Origin: a virus
Reading direction: 5' to 3' (one strand)
DNA length: 64,000 nt
Virus record (IMG/VR): IMGVR_UViG_3300028844_007948
Span: 62,001-126,000 of that record
Below the pieces are notes generated by a model. It made no database searches, was not told the origin of the DNA, and was given only the letters and a program-made list of their open reading frames with translations. Position 1 is the first letter of the stretch. Each line of letters opens with the position of its first letter. Positions 10,612 to 19,478 of this stretch are shown piece after piece. The position numbers and the translations under genes are program-made.

Positions 10612-13002
10612 TTAAACAGTATCAAAAGGGTCTTGGTCTAATGGCACATATGATGGGTAATCGGTCCAGTCTATTTTTTTTGATTTTTCTGCGACTTGAT
10701 TAATAACCGAATCGCTGCTTGCTTCAGATGGATCAAGCTGTTCATGTTTTTTGTGTGCAAAAATTTGCGAGGGATGAACATTCCAGGCATCTGATTTTTT
10801 TTCAGGGCCAGCGCTCTCCATGTGATTATAAATATCTCCAAAATGATTTTCTACAACTTGAACATATCTTTGATTATGCGCATAGAAATATGCCCAATTA
10901 GGACTATGAGAACCTCCATCTTTATAATAAAAAGGTTCATCTGTATAATCTAATTCAACTATCCATCCTCTTACTTTAGTAAGATATTCAGCTAATTGAA
11001 CAGTAGCTGCATTGATATCATACATGGGGGCATTAGTAATTCCATGTATGGGAAGAAATTCTGAAAGAGCATTATGCTGCTTGTCTCCATCAAAATTTTC
11101 CAAAGCTTCTTCGTATTTACCATTACTGGTAATTATAAGCTCGTCTTCTCCTTCGCCTTCTTCGAATGTAAAAATCTTATTTAAAGTACTCTGTCTATAT
11201 GTTTTCATCAGATAGGGGTCGTATCTTCCAGTTATGTTTGGAAGCCCTGGGTATTTATGCACTCCTGTATAAAATACTGCCCTAGAAATCCAATCTTGAT
11301 TTTCATTCCTTTGGTTTTTTCCGTTAAAATAACCATTGTGTTGACCATTTGAATAACATGTATAAAGGGCAGCATATATACCAGTATTATTAAATCTGTT
11401 ACCGTAAAGGTTTACATTGTTAAGTTGATTATTTGTAATAAATTGAGCGAAACATCCTTTAGGAAAAAGTTCATCTTTATCTCTATCGAGTTCAGTTAAG
11501 TTGTAATATGGACACCTACTGTGAGCTGGGGGATTTTTGTAACGTCTTCTCCAGGGCTGATTTCTAACTCCATTTTTTAAAAACGATAAATCTGAAATTG
11601 GGCCCATTTGATTTAAGAAATCAAGATTACATCCAGAAACACTAAACTCAGTAAGAAAAGGCATGCATCTTGGATCGAAGTACATATACTCAAGATTTGG
11701 GCAATCCATAAATTTAAATCTTCGAACACCTTCAACAGAATCTTTAAGGCCAGGATGGATTCTTACAGATTTTAACTGATTTGTATCTGATACACTAACA
11801 ATATTAAATCTATCATATTTGTGTCCCCAAAATGAAAAAGGAGCCCCGTATTGAAAATTATACAAAGCATTGTAATCTTTAACTCCTTGTTCTATAAGAG
11901 AATATTTATTTATTCCATATGGTTGAATCCATCTGGATTTAGCTCTTGTTATTTTAAAAACAGGTTTAGCGTTGAGAACTCGTAGTTCTTGTTCTGTATT
12001 GTTTATATTTAAGGGTTTATCAAATTCAACATCCATGCTCATGTTTACATGGTTTTTGTAGGCTTTTGTTGGAATCACCATTTGATTTGCAGGTTCCCAA
12101 TAGTAACCAGTAAGAAGGTATCCGTAATCTTCTGGATCATCTTGTTTGATATATTGTCCTATTACATGATTTCTTTTTGGATCCACGGTATCTCCTATCG
12201 CTAAATCGTAAATTTTATATTGAATTCCAATTTCTGCAGTAACATCATACCTCTCTTCTCTTCCCCAAACTGCGGTACCTATAGATTCAATTCCAGTTTT
12301 TACATAATTTAGATGATAAAGAGCATAGTCATCATCAGAACCATCGTATCCTGCTAAAGTTCCGCTTATAAAGCTTGGGTCTGTCTGGTATTCTGGTCTA
12401 ATATAAATATTACTTTCCCTATCTCCCTTCGATTTTGCCTGAAGTTGAAAAGGGCCCCATCGAGGCTCTGATATATCACCTAACTTGGAAACCAGATATC
12501 CGCTCGAACCACTTACTAAATCTTCATCTATTATGGTTTGAATCTCTTCTGATGTATAACAATACTTAACTGGTCTGCTAACTTTTTCATTGCCATTAGC
12601 CTCTAAATATGAAATTCTATAAAAATTACCCCAATATTGGTTGTGGTACTGTTTAGATTCCTCGATCATACCTCCCCATATATCACCTTTCAATAAGTTA
12701 TGGTATCTTACAACATCCTGATGAACAAAAGGTTTTTCATCTTCATTCGGTTGAGTGTTTTGGAAAGATTTATTGTTTTGATGTTCTATGCCAAGGGGGT
12801 CCTTGAGATGATCGTAATCATTTATTGATATATTAAACTTTTTAGCAATCTTTTTTAGGTAATAAGTAGGCCTATCAATTAGATCCCTGACCGTCAGTTT
12901 ATCTTCTATACTATTCCAGCTGGGCAGCTGATTAGCTATCACTCCACCCCTAGGAGAAATTCTGCCTGCACCAGCCTTTATGTTACGAACTTTTTTAGCC
13001 AT
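10612..13002 (-). CDS. Large structural-type protein with leucine-rich-repeat-like section (796 aa)
   Basis: The start is ATG at 13002; an in-frame TTG lies just upstream at 13005. The N-terminus is basic (MAKKVRNIKAGAGRISPRGG). Residues about 400-545 contain irregular leucine-rich-repeat-like segments (LEYMYFDPRCMPFLTEFSVS, LNNVNLYGNRFNN) that resemble BspA/LRR-type surface proteins, although the units are few and diverged. The C-terminus is acidic. No signal peptide is present, so export by that route is unlikely and virion incorporation is more plausible (inference). A GTGTA element stands 16 bases before the start, as in other structural genes here. Confidence 0.7.
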   Translation of the reverse strand: MAKKVRNIKAGAGRISPRGGVIANQLPSWNSIEDKLTVRDLIDRPTYYLKKIAKKFNISINDYDHLKDPLGIEHQNNKSFQNTQPNEDEKPFVHQDVVRYHNLLKGDIWGGMIEESKQYHNQYWGNFYRISYLEANGNEKVSRPVKYCYTSEEIQTIIDEDLVSGSSGYLVSKLGDISEPRWGPFQLQAKSKGDRESNIYIRPEYQTDPSFISGTLAGYDGSDDDYALYHLNYVKTGIESIGTAVWGREERYDVTAEIGIQYKIYDLAIGDTVDPKRNHVIGQYIKQDDPEDYGYLLTGYYWEPANQMVIPTKAYKNHVNMSMDVEFDKPLNINNTEQELRVLNAKPVFKITRAKSRWIQPYGINKYSLIEQGVKDYNALYNFQYGAPFSFWGHKYDRFNIVSVSDTNQLKSVRIHPGLKDSVEGVRRFKFMDCPNLEYMYFDPRCMPFLTEFSVSGCNLDFLNQMGPISDLSFLKNGVRNQPWRRRYKNPPAHSRCPYYNLTELDRDKDELFPKGCFAQFITNNQLNNVNLYGNRFNNTGIYAALYTCYSNGQHNGYFNGKNQRNENQDWISRAVFYTGVHKYPGLPNITGRYDPYLMKTYRQSTLNKIFTFEEGEGEDELIITSNGKYEEALENFDGDKQHNALSEFLPIHGITNAPMYDINAATVQLAEYLTKVRGWIVELDYTDEPFYYKDGGSHSPNWAYFYAHNQRYVQVVENHFGDIYNHMESAGPEKKSDAWNVHPSQIFAHKKHEQLDPSEASSDSVINQVAEKSKKIDWTDYPSYVPLDQDPFDTV

Positions 13003-13059
13003 CAAATATATTATACACTAGAATGAAAAAAATGCTATTTTAATGTGTAAAATATTTAT

Positions 13060-14211
13060 ATGGTAAACAATTCCATACTAAGGTACAATTCGGCGAGACT
13101 ATTTGGTCAGTCAAGGACCGCTGGCGAAACTATAAATCCAATAACCTTAGTAACAGATTTCCAATTTGGTTTCAATATAAATAGAGAAACTATAAAATCG
13201 GTAGGTTATAGCGAAATACTAAGACCTGTAGTAGCCAACCAAAGGCCTTACTTTAGTTTTTCATATTACCTTTCTGATGTTGATAACGAAAAATTATTTA
13301 GAATGCCTGTCACAGCGGACGAAGCAATACACGAAAAAATGCCCATGTTTACAGGTCTTGAAACAATGGACTTTTTCTTTTTATCTTCTGAAAGTGGTCA
13401 AGATTTTATAGACATCAATAAAGATGAACTTTCAGCCTGTGTTTTTACGGGAGCGTTTTTAACTTCATATAGTATGGAAATACTGACATCTGGAGTTATA
13501 AAAATAAATGTTTCTTGGGAGGCTGACAATGTAAAATTTCAAAAATTTAAAAATGTTTCTGGTTATGAGTTCATAGATTATGATGTAGAAGATTTAAATA
13601 TGACAACCCAGAGTGATTTTGAATTAAATGATGGGGTAGAAGATATTAATTTAGATGTAGGAGGATTTGGAGTTCAAGGTGGGCTCCAGTCTTTTAACTT
13701 TTCAGCAGACATTCCAACCAAAACCCTTTATGATTTCGGTCAATATTCACACAAAAAAGATATAAAATTTCCAGTAGAGGGCAGGATCTCAGCTAAAGCA
13801 TTTGTGAGAAGCCAGATGGAAGGAAGATTGGACAATATACTTTGTTCTGATAAAGGGGTTGATTTTTTGTTCTCAAATTATAGACAAGATTGCGAAAACC
13901 CTCAATATAGAAATTATAAATCTGGGTTTTTATTTAAAAATGCACAAATTTTATCACAAAAATACAGTTTAAACACTAACAGGGGTAATTATTTCGTAGC
14001 AGATTTAGAATTTATAATATATATAACAAAAGAAAAAGGGGTATATATATCTAAACACATAACCCCAAAGACTGATGGAACATTTCAAGGGGAAGATGGG
14101 AATGAAATACTTAACTTAATTTTAGAGGTTGAGGGTGGTGGAGGGGGAATTTTATCAGAAGTTGCTGGTGATATGATTAATTCACTGAGAGATTTAAGAA
14201 ACAAAGTGTAA
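13060..14211 (+). CDS. Tail-tube-like structural protein (383 aa)
   Basis: The gene starts at ATG 13060, divergent from the 796-aa gene, with GTGTA 15 bases upstream. The N-terminal part (FQFGFNINRETIKSVGYSEI followed by RPYFSFSYYLSDVDNEKLF) has the alternating hydrophobic pattern of phage tail-tube or other beta-sandwich virion proteins. A second copy-like segment occurs near residue 200 (FNFSADIPTKTLYDFGQYSH), which suggests an internal duplication of the tube fold. The Gly-rich stretch EGGGGGILSE near the C-terminus precedes a helical end. The tube assignment is by character and context only; a baseplate protein is the main alternative. Confidence 0.55.
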   Translation: MVNNSILRYNSARLFGQSRTAGETINPITLVTDFQFGFNINRETIKSVGYSEILRPVVANQRPYFSFSYYLSDVDNEKLFRMPVTADEAIHEKMPMFTGLETMDFFFLSSESGQDFIDINKDELSACVFTGAFLTSYSMEILTSGVIKINVSWEADNVKFQKFKNVSGYEFIDYDVEDLNMTTQSDFELNDGVEDINLDVGGFGVQGGLQSFNFSADIPTKTLYDFGQYSHKKDIKFPVEGRISAKAFVRSQMEGRLDNILCSDKGVDFLFSNYRQDCENPQYRNYKSGFLFKNAQILSQKYSLNTNRGNYFVADLEFIIYITKEKGVYISKHITPKTDGTFQGEDGNEILNLILEVEGGGGGILSEVAGDMINSLRDLRNKV

Positions 14212-14220
14212 TAATAATTA

Positions 14221-16650
14221 ATGGCTATAGATAGAAAAATATCGGACCTTGACAACTTACCAGGTTTGCAGTTCACACCACCTCAAGATGGTGACTATTT
14301 CCTTATAGCTAGAGAGGATGTAAATAACTATAAATTAAGCTACGGAAGAGTTTATGCTCAGTTGCGTGAAAATGTAGTTTTTACTACTGGAAATCAAGCA
14401 ATAGAGGGAGAGAAAACTTTCCATGATTATATACACGCCCCACTCATTAAAGGCGGGTTAGAAGGTAATGTAACAGGAGATCTTCAAGGTACAGCTAGAT
14501 ATGTGCAAGATGGACTATATCTGACTGGGGATCAATATGTTAGTGGAATAAAAACATTCGAACAATTTATTGTTGGTAATGTTAGTGGTGATTTATCGGG
14601 AATAGCTAGGCATGTGGTCCATGGAGTATACACTACTGGGGATCAAGATATATATGGGGTAAAAACTTTTGACGAGTTTTTAATAGGTAATGTAAGCGGA
14701 AACCTCTCTGGCACAGCAAGATATGTAGTAGACGGGGTTTATGTTACTGGAGATCAAACCATATATGGTCATAAAACATTCAACTCTTTTATATCCTCTA
14801 ATGTAAGCGGAAATCTTTCGGGGATAGCAAGGTATGTACAGGATGGTGTGTATACCACTGGTAATCAAACAATAAGTGGGGTTAAAGATTTCAGAGAAGA
14901 CCTACTTGTAAGCGGTAAATCTATTGAGGTTTTAATAAAATCTGGAATATCTGATGTAGAAAAAGAAATTAGCTCCCTTCAAGAGTTTTCTGTTCTAACG
15001 ACAGGAGATCAAATAATAAGTGGGGTTAAAACTTTTGATTCATTTATCTCAGGAAATGTTAGTGGTAATCTTTCGGGAACAGCAAGGTATGTACAAGACG
15101 GCGTATATACAACAGGTAACCAAATCATTAGCGGAGTAAAAACTTTTGATTCGTTTATCTCAGGAAATGTTAGTGGTAATCTTTCGGGAACCGCTCTTTA
15201 TGTCCAAAGTGGAGTCTATACTACTGGAGATCAACAAATAACAGGTAGAAAAGATTTTCTGGGAGAGCTTTACATAAGCGGAAAGCCTTTCTCTCAATAC
15301 AGTACAAAATTAGACGAACATCAAGTTTTAATAATTACTGGGTTTAATCAAACAGTAAGCGGAAGAAAAGTTTTTCAAGACTACTTAGTTCCATCTGGAG
15401 GGATAACAACAACAGGGGAAGATAAAAGTTTACTTATAACTGCTGACGAAAATGAGCTAGTAGATGTTCCAGGAAAATCTTTAGTTATAAATTTCGAAAG
15501 TGGGGTTTATATTACTGGCTCCGACCTACATGTCCAAGGTAAAATTTATGCTGATGAAATCGAAGCCGTAGACTCTATTATGGGGAACTCTGGGGCTATG
15601 GTTCTCACCGATGGTAGAGACCCAACCTTATTTGAGGGTCCAGATGAAAGTCTTATTATGGGAGACTCTGGAGCTATGGTTCTCACCGATGGTAGGGACC
15701 CAGCCTTATTTGAGGGTCCAGACTATAGCCTGTCTATGGCCTTCAGGAGTGGAGTATTCATTACAGGGGGGGCAGACTTACATGTAGAAGGAAAAATTTA
15801 TGCCGAAGAGATCGAAGCTATTGATTCAATAGCTGGCGAATCTGGAGCTATGGTTCTCACCGACGGTAGAGACCCCGCTTTATTCGAAGGACCAGACTAT
15901 AGCCTTACAATGGCCTTCAGGAGCGGGGTCTTTATCACAGGTGGATCCCTGAATCTAGATAGACCACCAACGATAAAAGGAAAAAACATTTTAAAAAGCT
16001 CAATAAAAAGAACTGAAATAGCTTGTAATTTTTGGTGGAGTTCTGATTCTAAAAATGTTTACTTACCAATAGCAGACTCTTCTTCAAGTAAAATTACTAA
16101 ATCTGAAATGGGTCTTGAGTCAATTAGACTTATGAGCTACCAAGGAAGAGTTGCTAGAATTAGCTATTCTATAACAAAAACAAATCCACATGGAATTAAA
16201 AACCCTCAGTTTAATATAATAACAGGGCAAGCAGTAAATCACAGTTGTGCCGAACCATTTGAGGAATGTAAATTATCTTTTATTGATGAAGACGGTTTAA
16301 CATCAGAAGATATATCAGAATCTTCTAATATAGAATATGAAAAATGGATGGATACATTTGGAATATATAATCAATTTGGACCATCGAGCCCCAATGTTCC
16401 TTGTTGTTATCCATATCCTGGAGTAACTCCAATCAGGCGAGATGAAAAGCAAGAAGGGATAATTGAATATAGCACGCCTCAGCAATATATTGTATACTCA
16501 CAAGAATTTGAAAATAAATTTCATTTTAACGAAAAAACATTTTTAGCTATACAAATGGATAAAGACGGTAATGAAGGCGATAAATGTTTTCAAGGAAATA
16601 TAAATCAACCTATTATGGTTACTATTGAACTCGAAGAGTTCTTGAATTAG
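14221..16650 (+). CDS. Repeat-containing tail fibre protein (809 aa)
   Basis: The start is ATG at 14221, preceded by GTGTA at 14206. After an N-terminal attachment-like segment (~50 residues) the protein consists of about nine diverged units with the core TGDQ-I-GVKTF--FI-GNVSGNLSGTARYVQDGVY, each around 35-50 residues, typical of trimeric phage fibre shafts. A second repeat type, SGAMVLTDGRDPALFEGPD, occurs three times near residues 455-560. The C-terminal ~220 residues are non-repetitive, contain cysteines (VPCCYPYPG) and are the best candidate for a receptor-binding head. It ends convergently with the minus-strand operon. Confidence 0.85.
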   Translation: MAIDRKISDLDNLPGLQFTPPQDGDYFLIAREDVNNYKLSYGRVYAQLRENVVFTTGNQAIEGEKTFHDYIHAPLIKGGLEGNVTGDLQGTARYVQDGLYLTGDQYVSGIKTFEQFIVGNVSGDLSGIARHVVHGVYTTGDQDIYGVKTFDEFLIGNVSGNLSGTARYVVDGVYVTGDQTIYGHKTFNSFISSNVSGNLSGIARYVQDGVYTTGNQTISGVKDFREDLLVSGKSIEVLIKSGISDVEKEISSLQEFSVLTTGDQIISGVKTFDSFISGNVSGNLSGTARYVQDGVYTTGNQIISGVKTFDSFISGNVSGNLSGTALYVQSGVYTTGDQQITGRKDFLGELYISGKPFSQYSTKLDEHQVLIITGFNQTVSGRKVFQDYLVPSGGITTTGEDKSLLITADENELVDVPGKSLVINFESGVYITGSDLHVQGKIYADEIEAVDSIMGNSGAMVLTDGRDPTLFEGPDESLIMGDSGAMVLTDGRDPALFEGPDYSLSMAFRSGVFITGGADLHVEGKIYAEEIEAIDSIAGESGAMVLTDGRDPALFEGPDYSLTMAFRSGVFITGGSLNLDRPPTIKGKNILKSSIKRTEIACNFWWSSDSKNVYLPIADSSSSKITKSEMGLESIRLMSYQGRVARISYSITKTNPHGIKNPQFNIITGQAVNHSCAEPFEECKLSFIDEDGLTSEDISESSNIEYEKWMDTFGIYNQFGPSSPNVPCCYPYPGVTPIRRDEKQEGIIEYSTPQQYIVYSQEFENKFHFNEKTFLAIQMDKDGNEGDKCFQGNINQPIMVTIELEEFLN
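14385..15390 (+). repeat. Array of ~9 diverged fibre-shaft units
   Basis: Units starting near 14385, 14525, 14636, 14750, 14859, 15003, 15114, 15225 and 15340 all encode variants of TG(D/N)Q-I-G-KTF. The copies at about 15010-15095 and 15120-15200 are almost identical at DNA level, pointing to recent duplication or gene conversion. Confidence 0.85.
15580..15915 (+). repeat. Three near-identical ~72-bp fibre repeats
   Basis: A unit encoding SGAMVLTDGRDP-LFEGPD appears at about 15586, 15664 and 15838 with only a few base differences. The second and third copies are also followed by the same YSL-MAFRSGVFITGG segment. Confidence 0.85.
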
Positions 16651-16986
16651 TTACTTATTTTTTACTAAAGTAAAAAAAAGATAAGATATATATGGCCAAG
16701 AAAAGGTTGATGCTAAAATCAGCCAATAACTAGATCCAGATAGTTGACATATAATAAGACTTATCATCCATGATAAATGGGTTGATAAACAAAGCGGACA
16801 CATTAAAAGCTCCCCAAACCAACCTCCGTTCATACACAAATAGTCTTCAAGATCTTCCGTTGTAAATATTTTTTTATTTTTTTTAAAAAAATTAAAAAAG
16901 TGAACAGATATATTTGTCAACTTCCATATACATATAATGTTAGAAACTATTAAAGCTCCCAATATATAATACATAATTATATTCAT
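16651..16986 (-). CDS. Small membrane protein, DUF1360-like (111 aa)
   Basis: Hydrophobic segments lie at about residues 1-22 (MNIIMYYILGALIVSNIICI) and through about 65-107 (two passes), with a short cytosolic-type linker (FFKKNKKIFTTEDLEDYLC). The motif CPLCLSTHLSW between the helices is typical of DUF1360-type small membrane proteins found in phages and bacilli. The molecular role is unknown. It is the last gene of the minus-strand operon, overlaps the 74-aa gene by 4 bases (ATGA), and its stop directly abuts the end of the convergent tail-fibre gene. Confidence 0.6.
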   Translation of the reverse strand: MNIIMYYILGALIVSNIICIWKLTNISVHFFNFFKKNKKIFTTEDLEDYLCMNGGWFGELLMCPLCLSTHLSWMISLIICQLSGSSYWLILASTFSWPYISYLFFTLVKNK

Positions 16987-17207
16987 AACCCTATTTGAAT
17001 CATTTTTGCATAAATGATTTGCCTGTATTTACTATATATAGAACTTTTTTTGCATGAGCTACAGCCTGGACCCCCTAATTCTTTTTGGAGTGAAGCTTTA
17101 ATGTCTTTACAGTTGACCATTTTAGATCCATATTCTTCTTGGCAAAAATTTTCATTACTAACGAAAAGTGAGAAAACCTTTTCTCTTAATTGTTGCTGGT
17201 TGCTCAT
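16983..17207 (-). CDS. Small Cys-containing protein (74 aa)
   Basis: A 74-codon ORF (begins MSNQQQLREKVFSLFVSNEN) with the cysteine motif GGPGCSSCKKSSIYSKYR near its end, plus two further cysteines, so a small metal site is possible. It sits tightly between the membrane protein and the 127-aa gene on the minus strand. The family is not recognised. Confidence 0.55.
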   Translation of the reverse strand: MSNQQQLREKVFSLFVSNENFCQEEYGSKMVNCKDIKASLQKELGGPGCSSCKKSSIYSKYRQIIYAKMIQIGL

Positions 17208-17209
17208 AT

Positions 17210-17593
17210 TTAAAAATCAATTTTGTAATCTTTAGTTTCTACGGTTTTCTTTTTATCTTCAGGATGTTTTGCTCCACCTCTTTTTTTTGAATAATCTTTA
17301 AAATATTTCTTTTTTACGGGATCAACTCCACCATTTTTTTCTGCTCTAGCATTGGAGAGTTCAGCACTTCTATCCAGTAAGTCTCCATATGTTCCTTTTG
17401 TGTTTCTTGTCTTTTCTACAAAATCTTTATTACTCCATGGGTCAATTGTGCCCTCGGTATTCAGTTGGCTAGGAGTAAAAAATCTATTCCACTCTAAGCC
17501 ATTTTCGTCAAAATAAACATGATCATCCTTCATTGATTGAATAACCTCTATCAATTCACTAGTTTCAGGATTTTGATATACATATATAGGCAT
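17210..17593 (-). CDS. FmdB-like protein lacking zinc cysteines (127 aa)
   Basis: The N-terminus MPIYVYQNPETSELIEVIQS resembles FmdB-family zinc-ribbon proteins (MP-YEY---G--FE--QSM), which occur often in large phages. Here the CxxC pairs that would hold zinc are absent: the protein contains no cysteine. The C-terminal half is very Lys-rich (KKKYFKDYSKKRGGAKHPED) and could bind nucleic acid. It is one base downstream of the 113-aa gene and clearly co-transcribed. A regulatory or structural role is possible; the assignment rests on the first ~40 residues only. Confidence 0.5.
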   Translation of the reverse strand: MPIYVYQNPETSELIEVIQSMKDDHVYFDENGLEWNRFFTPSQLNTEGTIDPWSNKDFVEKTRNTKGTYGDLLDRSAELSNARAEKNGGVDPVKKKYFKDYSKKRGGAKHPEDKKKTVETKDYKIDF

Positions 17594-17594
17594 T

Positions 17595-17936
17595 TTAGTC
17601 CCAGTTTCCTCTCGCTGGTAATTGAGAAAAATCTACAGAAAAACAATACTCATCATCGTCATCATCGTGAATTTCATTATCTAATTGCTTTTGCTTGTTT
17701 TTCGTAAGTTTAGCATTCATGCGTTTTCCCATCCAAAAAGCTTCTAATATTAGAGAACGAGCCGCATTGACATTAGTTGCTTCTTCTTGCATACAGCTAT
17801 AAGCTAACCTAAGTACATTACAAATAGTTCTTTTGTTATCAGGGTCTGAACTTATACCATCTAAAGCTTCTTGCAGTTCATTAATGCCAAATGATTTAGG
17901 TGTGTATGCTTTTGATTCAAATTTAATCTCTTTCAT
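17595..17936 (-). CDS. Conserved-looking hypothetical protein (113 aa)
   Basis: The start is the ATG within TATAATATATG (minus strand), with GTGTA 14 bases upstream. The product has a helical core (residues ~20-85, including NKRTICNVLRLAYSCMQEEA) and a run of five Asp near residue 95. I do not recognise a function. It heads a four-gene minus-strand set (113, 127, 74 and 111 aa) with almost no spacing. Confidence 0.6.
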   Translation of the reverse strand: MKEIKFESKAYTPKSFGINELQEALDGISSDPDNKRTICNVLRLAYSCMQEEATNVNAARSLILEAFWMGKRMNAKLTKNKQKQLDNEIHDDDDDEYCFSVDFSQLPARGNWD

Positions 17937-17949
17937 ATATTATAGTACA

Positions 17950-19035
17950 CTAAACATCCATTTCTTTTAATATCAAGTCTACAGTATTTTTATACGTAAA
18001 TTTATCTTTTAGTTTTTCTCCTTCTGTATTAATTTTACCCTTGAAGTTTTCTGCCAACTCAAACTTAGAGATTATTTCATCTTCACTTACTGTATTTATA
18101 GAGCCTTGATTAAATGGAGAGTTTTTGGTGAAAAATACTCCGTCTTCAGAGCTTTCTTTGTCTTGTGGGTTTAATAGTATTGAATTTTCAGAAGTCGCCC
18201 AGTCTTTATGAGATGTATGATTCATGACAATACTCCATTTACCTAAACATGAAGCATTAAAAGAAGGTAAGTTCCAACCTTCGGCGCCGCTCAATCCAGA
18301 TAAATCAAAATCTATAGAATTTAAAACTTCATTAACTTCTGAATTAGTACCTAGCCTACCAAGGAAATTTATATTACCATATGTTTTACCTTCAAGAGCT
18401 TGGCCTATGATTTGGTTCATTTCTTCGTTTTTGAAGAACGGATTAAGAACACAGCAAGTGAGTTGGTACTTGTGGTTATTTCCGTATTTTTTAGCCCAGG
18501 CTTTTATTATTTTACCAGTATGTTTTCTTTTTTCCCATTTTCCTATTATACCAAAATGTATTTTATCTTTGATGTATTCTTTATTTGTCTTGCAAAAGTC
18601 TTCGTCAAAACCAAGAGGAATAGATTTTACATTTTCGCAACCTACATTTTCGAAACATTTTCTTGCATGAGAACTGCTAAATATAGCCTTATCATGAATA
18701 TCAACTATATTCTTTTCAGTGAATGTGGGGCTGTCTAATTCATAAAAAGAATAAAGAAAACTTTTTTTTCCAATGGTTGACTCGCTATCATTAAGATGCC
18801 ATATTGAAAGACAGGGAGTATCCTTACTCATGCTTGTCAGTCTATTATTTGCAGAATCTTCAAGCCATGCCTTGAAGTCAGGATCAAGTTTATCAAAAGC
18901 AGAAAAATCAAAGTTATTGGATATTGGAAAAATAGAAGTCTTTATATCCCTTCTATACAATTCTCTAGCTATATTGTAGGATACATTGCCAAATGACAAA
19001 GAATTAAATGCAGCTTTTAAAATTATTTTTTTCAT
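17950..19035 (-). CDS. GT-B glycosyltransferase (group 1/GT4-like)
   Basis: I chose ATG at 19035, just after the SSB stop; an upstream TTG at 19056 would overlap SSB. The 361-aa protein has the two-Rossmann GT-B pattern: an N-terminal domain with SFGNVSYNIARELYRR, a central linker with HFGIIGKWEKRKHTGKIIKA, and a C-terminal donor-binding region with DFDLSGLSGAEGWNLPSFNA, resembling the E-x7-E-type motif region of GT4 enzymes. No membrane segment is seen. It lies outside the main sugar cluster, between SSB and small genes, so it may serve a separate target. The donor sugar is unknown. Confidence 0.75.
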   Translation of the reverse strand: MKKIILKAAFNSLSFGNVSYNIARELYRRDIKTSIFPISNNFDFSAFDKLDPDFKAWLEDSANNRLTSMSKDTPCLSIWHLNDSESTIGKKSFLYSFYELDSPTFTEKNIVDIHDKAIFSSSHARKCFENVGCENVKSIPLGFDEDFCKTNKEYIKDKIHFGIIGKWEKRKHTGKIIKAWAKKYGNNHKYQLTCCVLNPFFKNEEMNQIIGQALEGKTYGNINFLGRLGTNSEVNEVLNSIDFDLSGLSGAEGWNLPSFNASCLGKWSIVMNHTSHKDWATSENSILLNPQDKESSEDGVFFTKNSPFNQGSINTVSEDEIISKFELAENFKGKINTEGEKLKDKFTYKNTVDLILKEMDV

Positions 19036-19049
19036 CTTATTATTATAAA

Positions 19050-19478
19050 TTACCAAGGCTCTTCTTCAAGTTCTTCTTCTAAAGCTGATTCTTGAGTGTG
19101 TTTTATTTCAGAGTTAATTTTTTTTATATCCCTTAATTTATGTATGCTTTCGATTTCAACATCTTCTTTTGATGAAGATTCTTTGTTGTTTAATATTTTT
19201 ATAAAATCGCAGACACAGAACAATTTACTTTTAGACTCTCCTTTTTTTGTTTTCCAAGAAGAAAACTTCATTTTCCCTTCAACGAAAACTAAAGACCCTT
19301 TCTTGACAAAAGAATTGCAGTTCTCGGCAATTTTATCCCAACATTCAACATCTACCCATGTCGTCTCTTTTCCATAATTAATCCCTATAGAAAATGATGC
19401 TTTGCATTTTCCTGAAGAGTATTCATTAAACTGAGGTTCTGAGGCGGCATACCCCATACATATATATTTGTTTATCAT
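19050..19478 (-). CDS. ssb: Single-stranded DNA-binding protein
   Basis: The 142-aa product is an OB-fold SSB: MINKYICMGYAASEPQFNEY, then KASFSIGINYGKETTWVDVE and ENCNSFVKKGSLVFVEGKM match the bacterial SSB beta-strand pattern. A Ser/Lys/Glu-rich linker leads to an acidic tail ending EEELEEEPW, comparable to the partner-recruiting acidic tip of bacterial SSB (DDDIPF) but ending in Trp. It coats ssDNA during replication and recombination and would act with the RecA and polymerase encoded downstream. It overlaps the sigma-factor gene by 4 bases (ATGA). Confidence 0.9.
   Translation of the reverse strand: MINKYICMGYAASEPQFNEYSSGKCKASFSIGINYGKETTWVDVECWDKIAENCNSFVKKGSLVFVEGKMKFSSWKTKKGESKSKLFCVCDFIKILNNKESSSKEDVEIESIHKLRDIKKINSEIKHTQESALEEELEEEPW

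Noticed and set aside
16658-16677. Hairpin TTTTTTAC/GTAAAAAA between the tail fibre gene and the minus operon as a bidirectional terminator
   Set aside because: The position is right, but the stem is nearly all A-T and lies in the coding end of the 111-aa gene; too weak to call.
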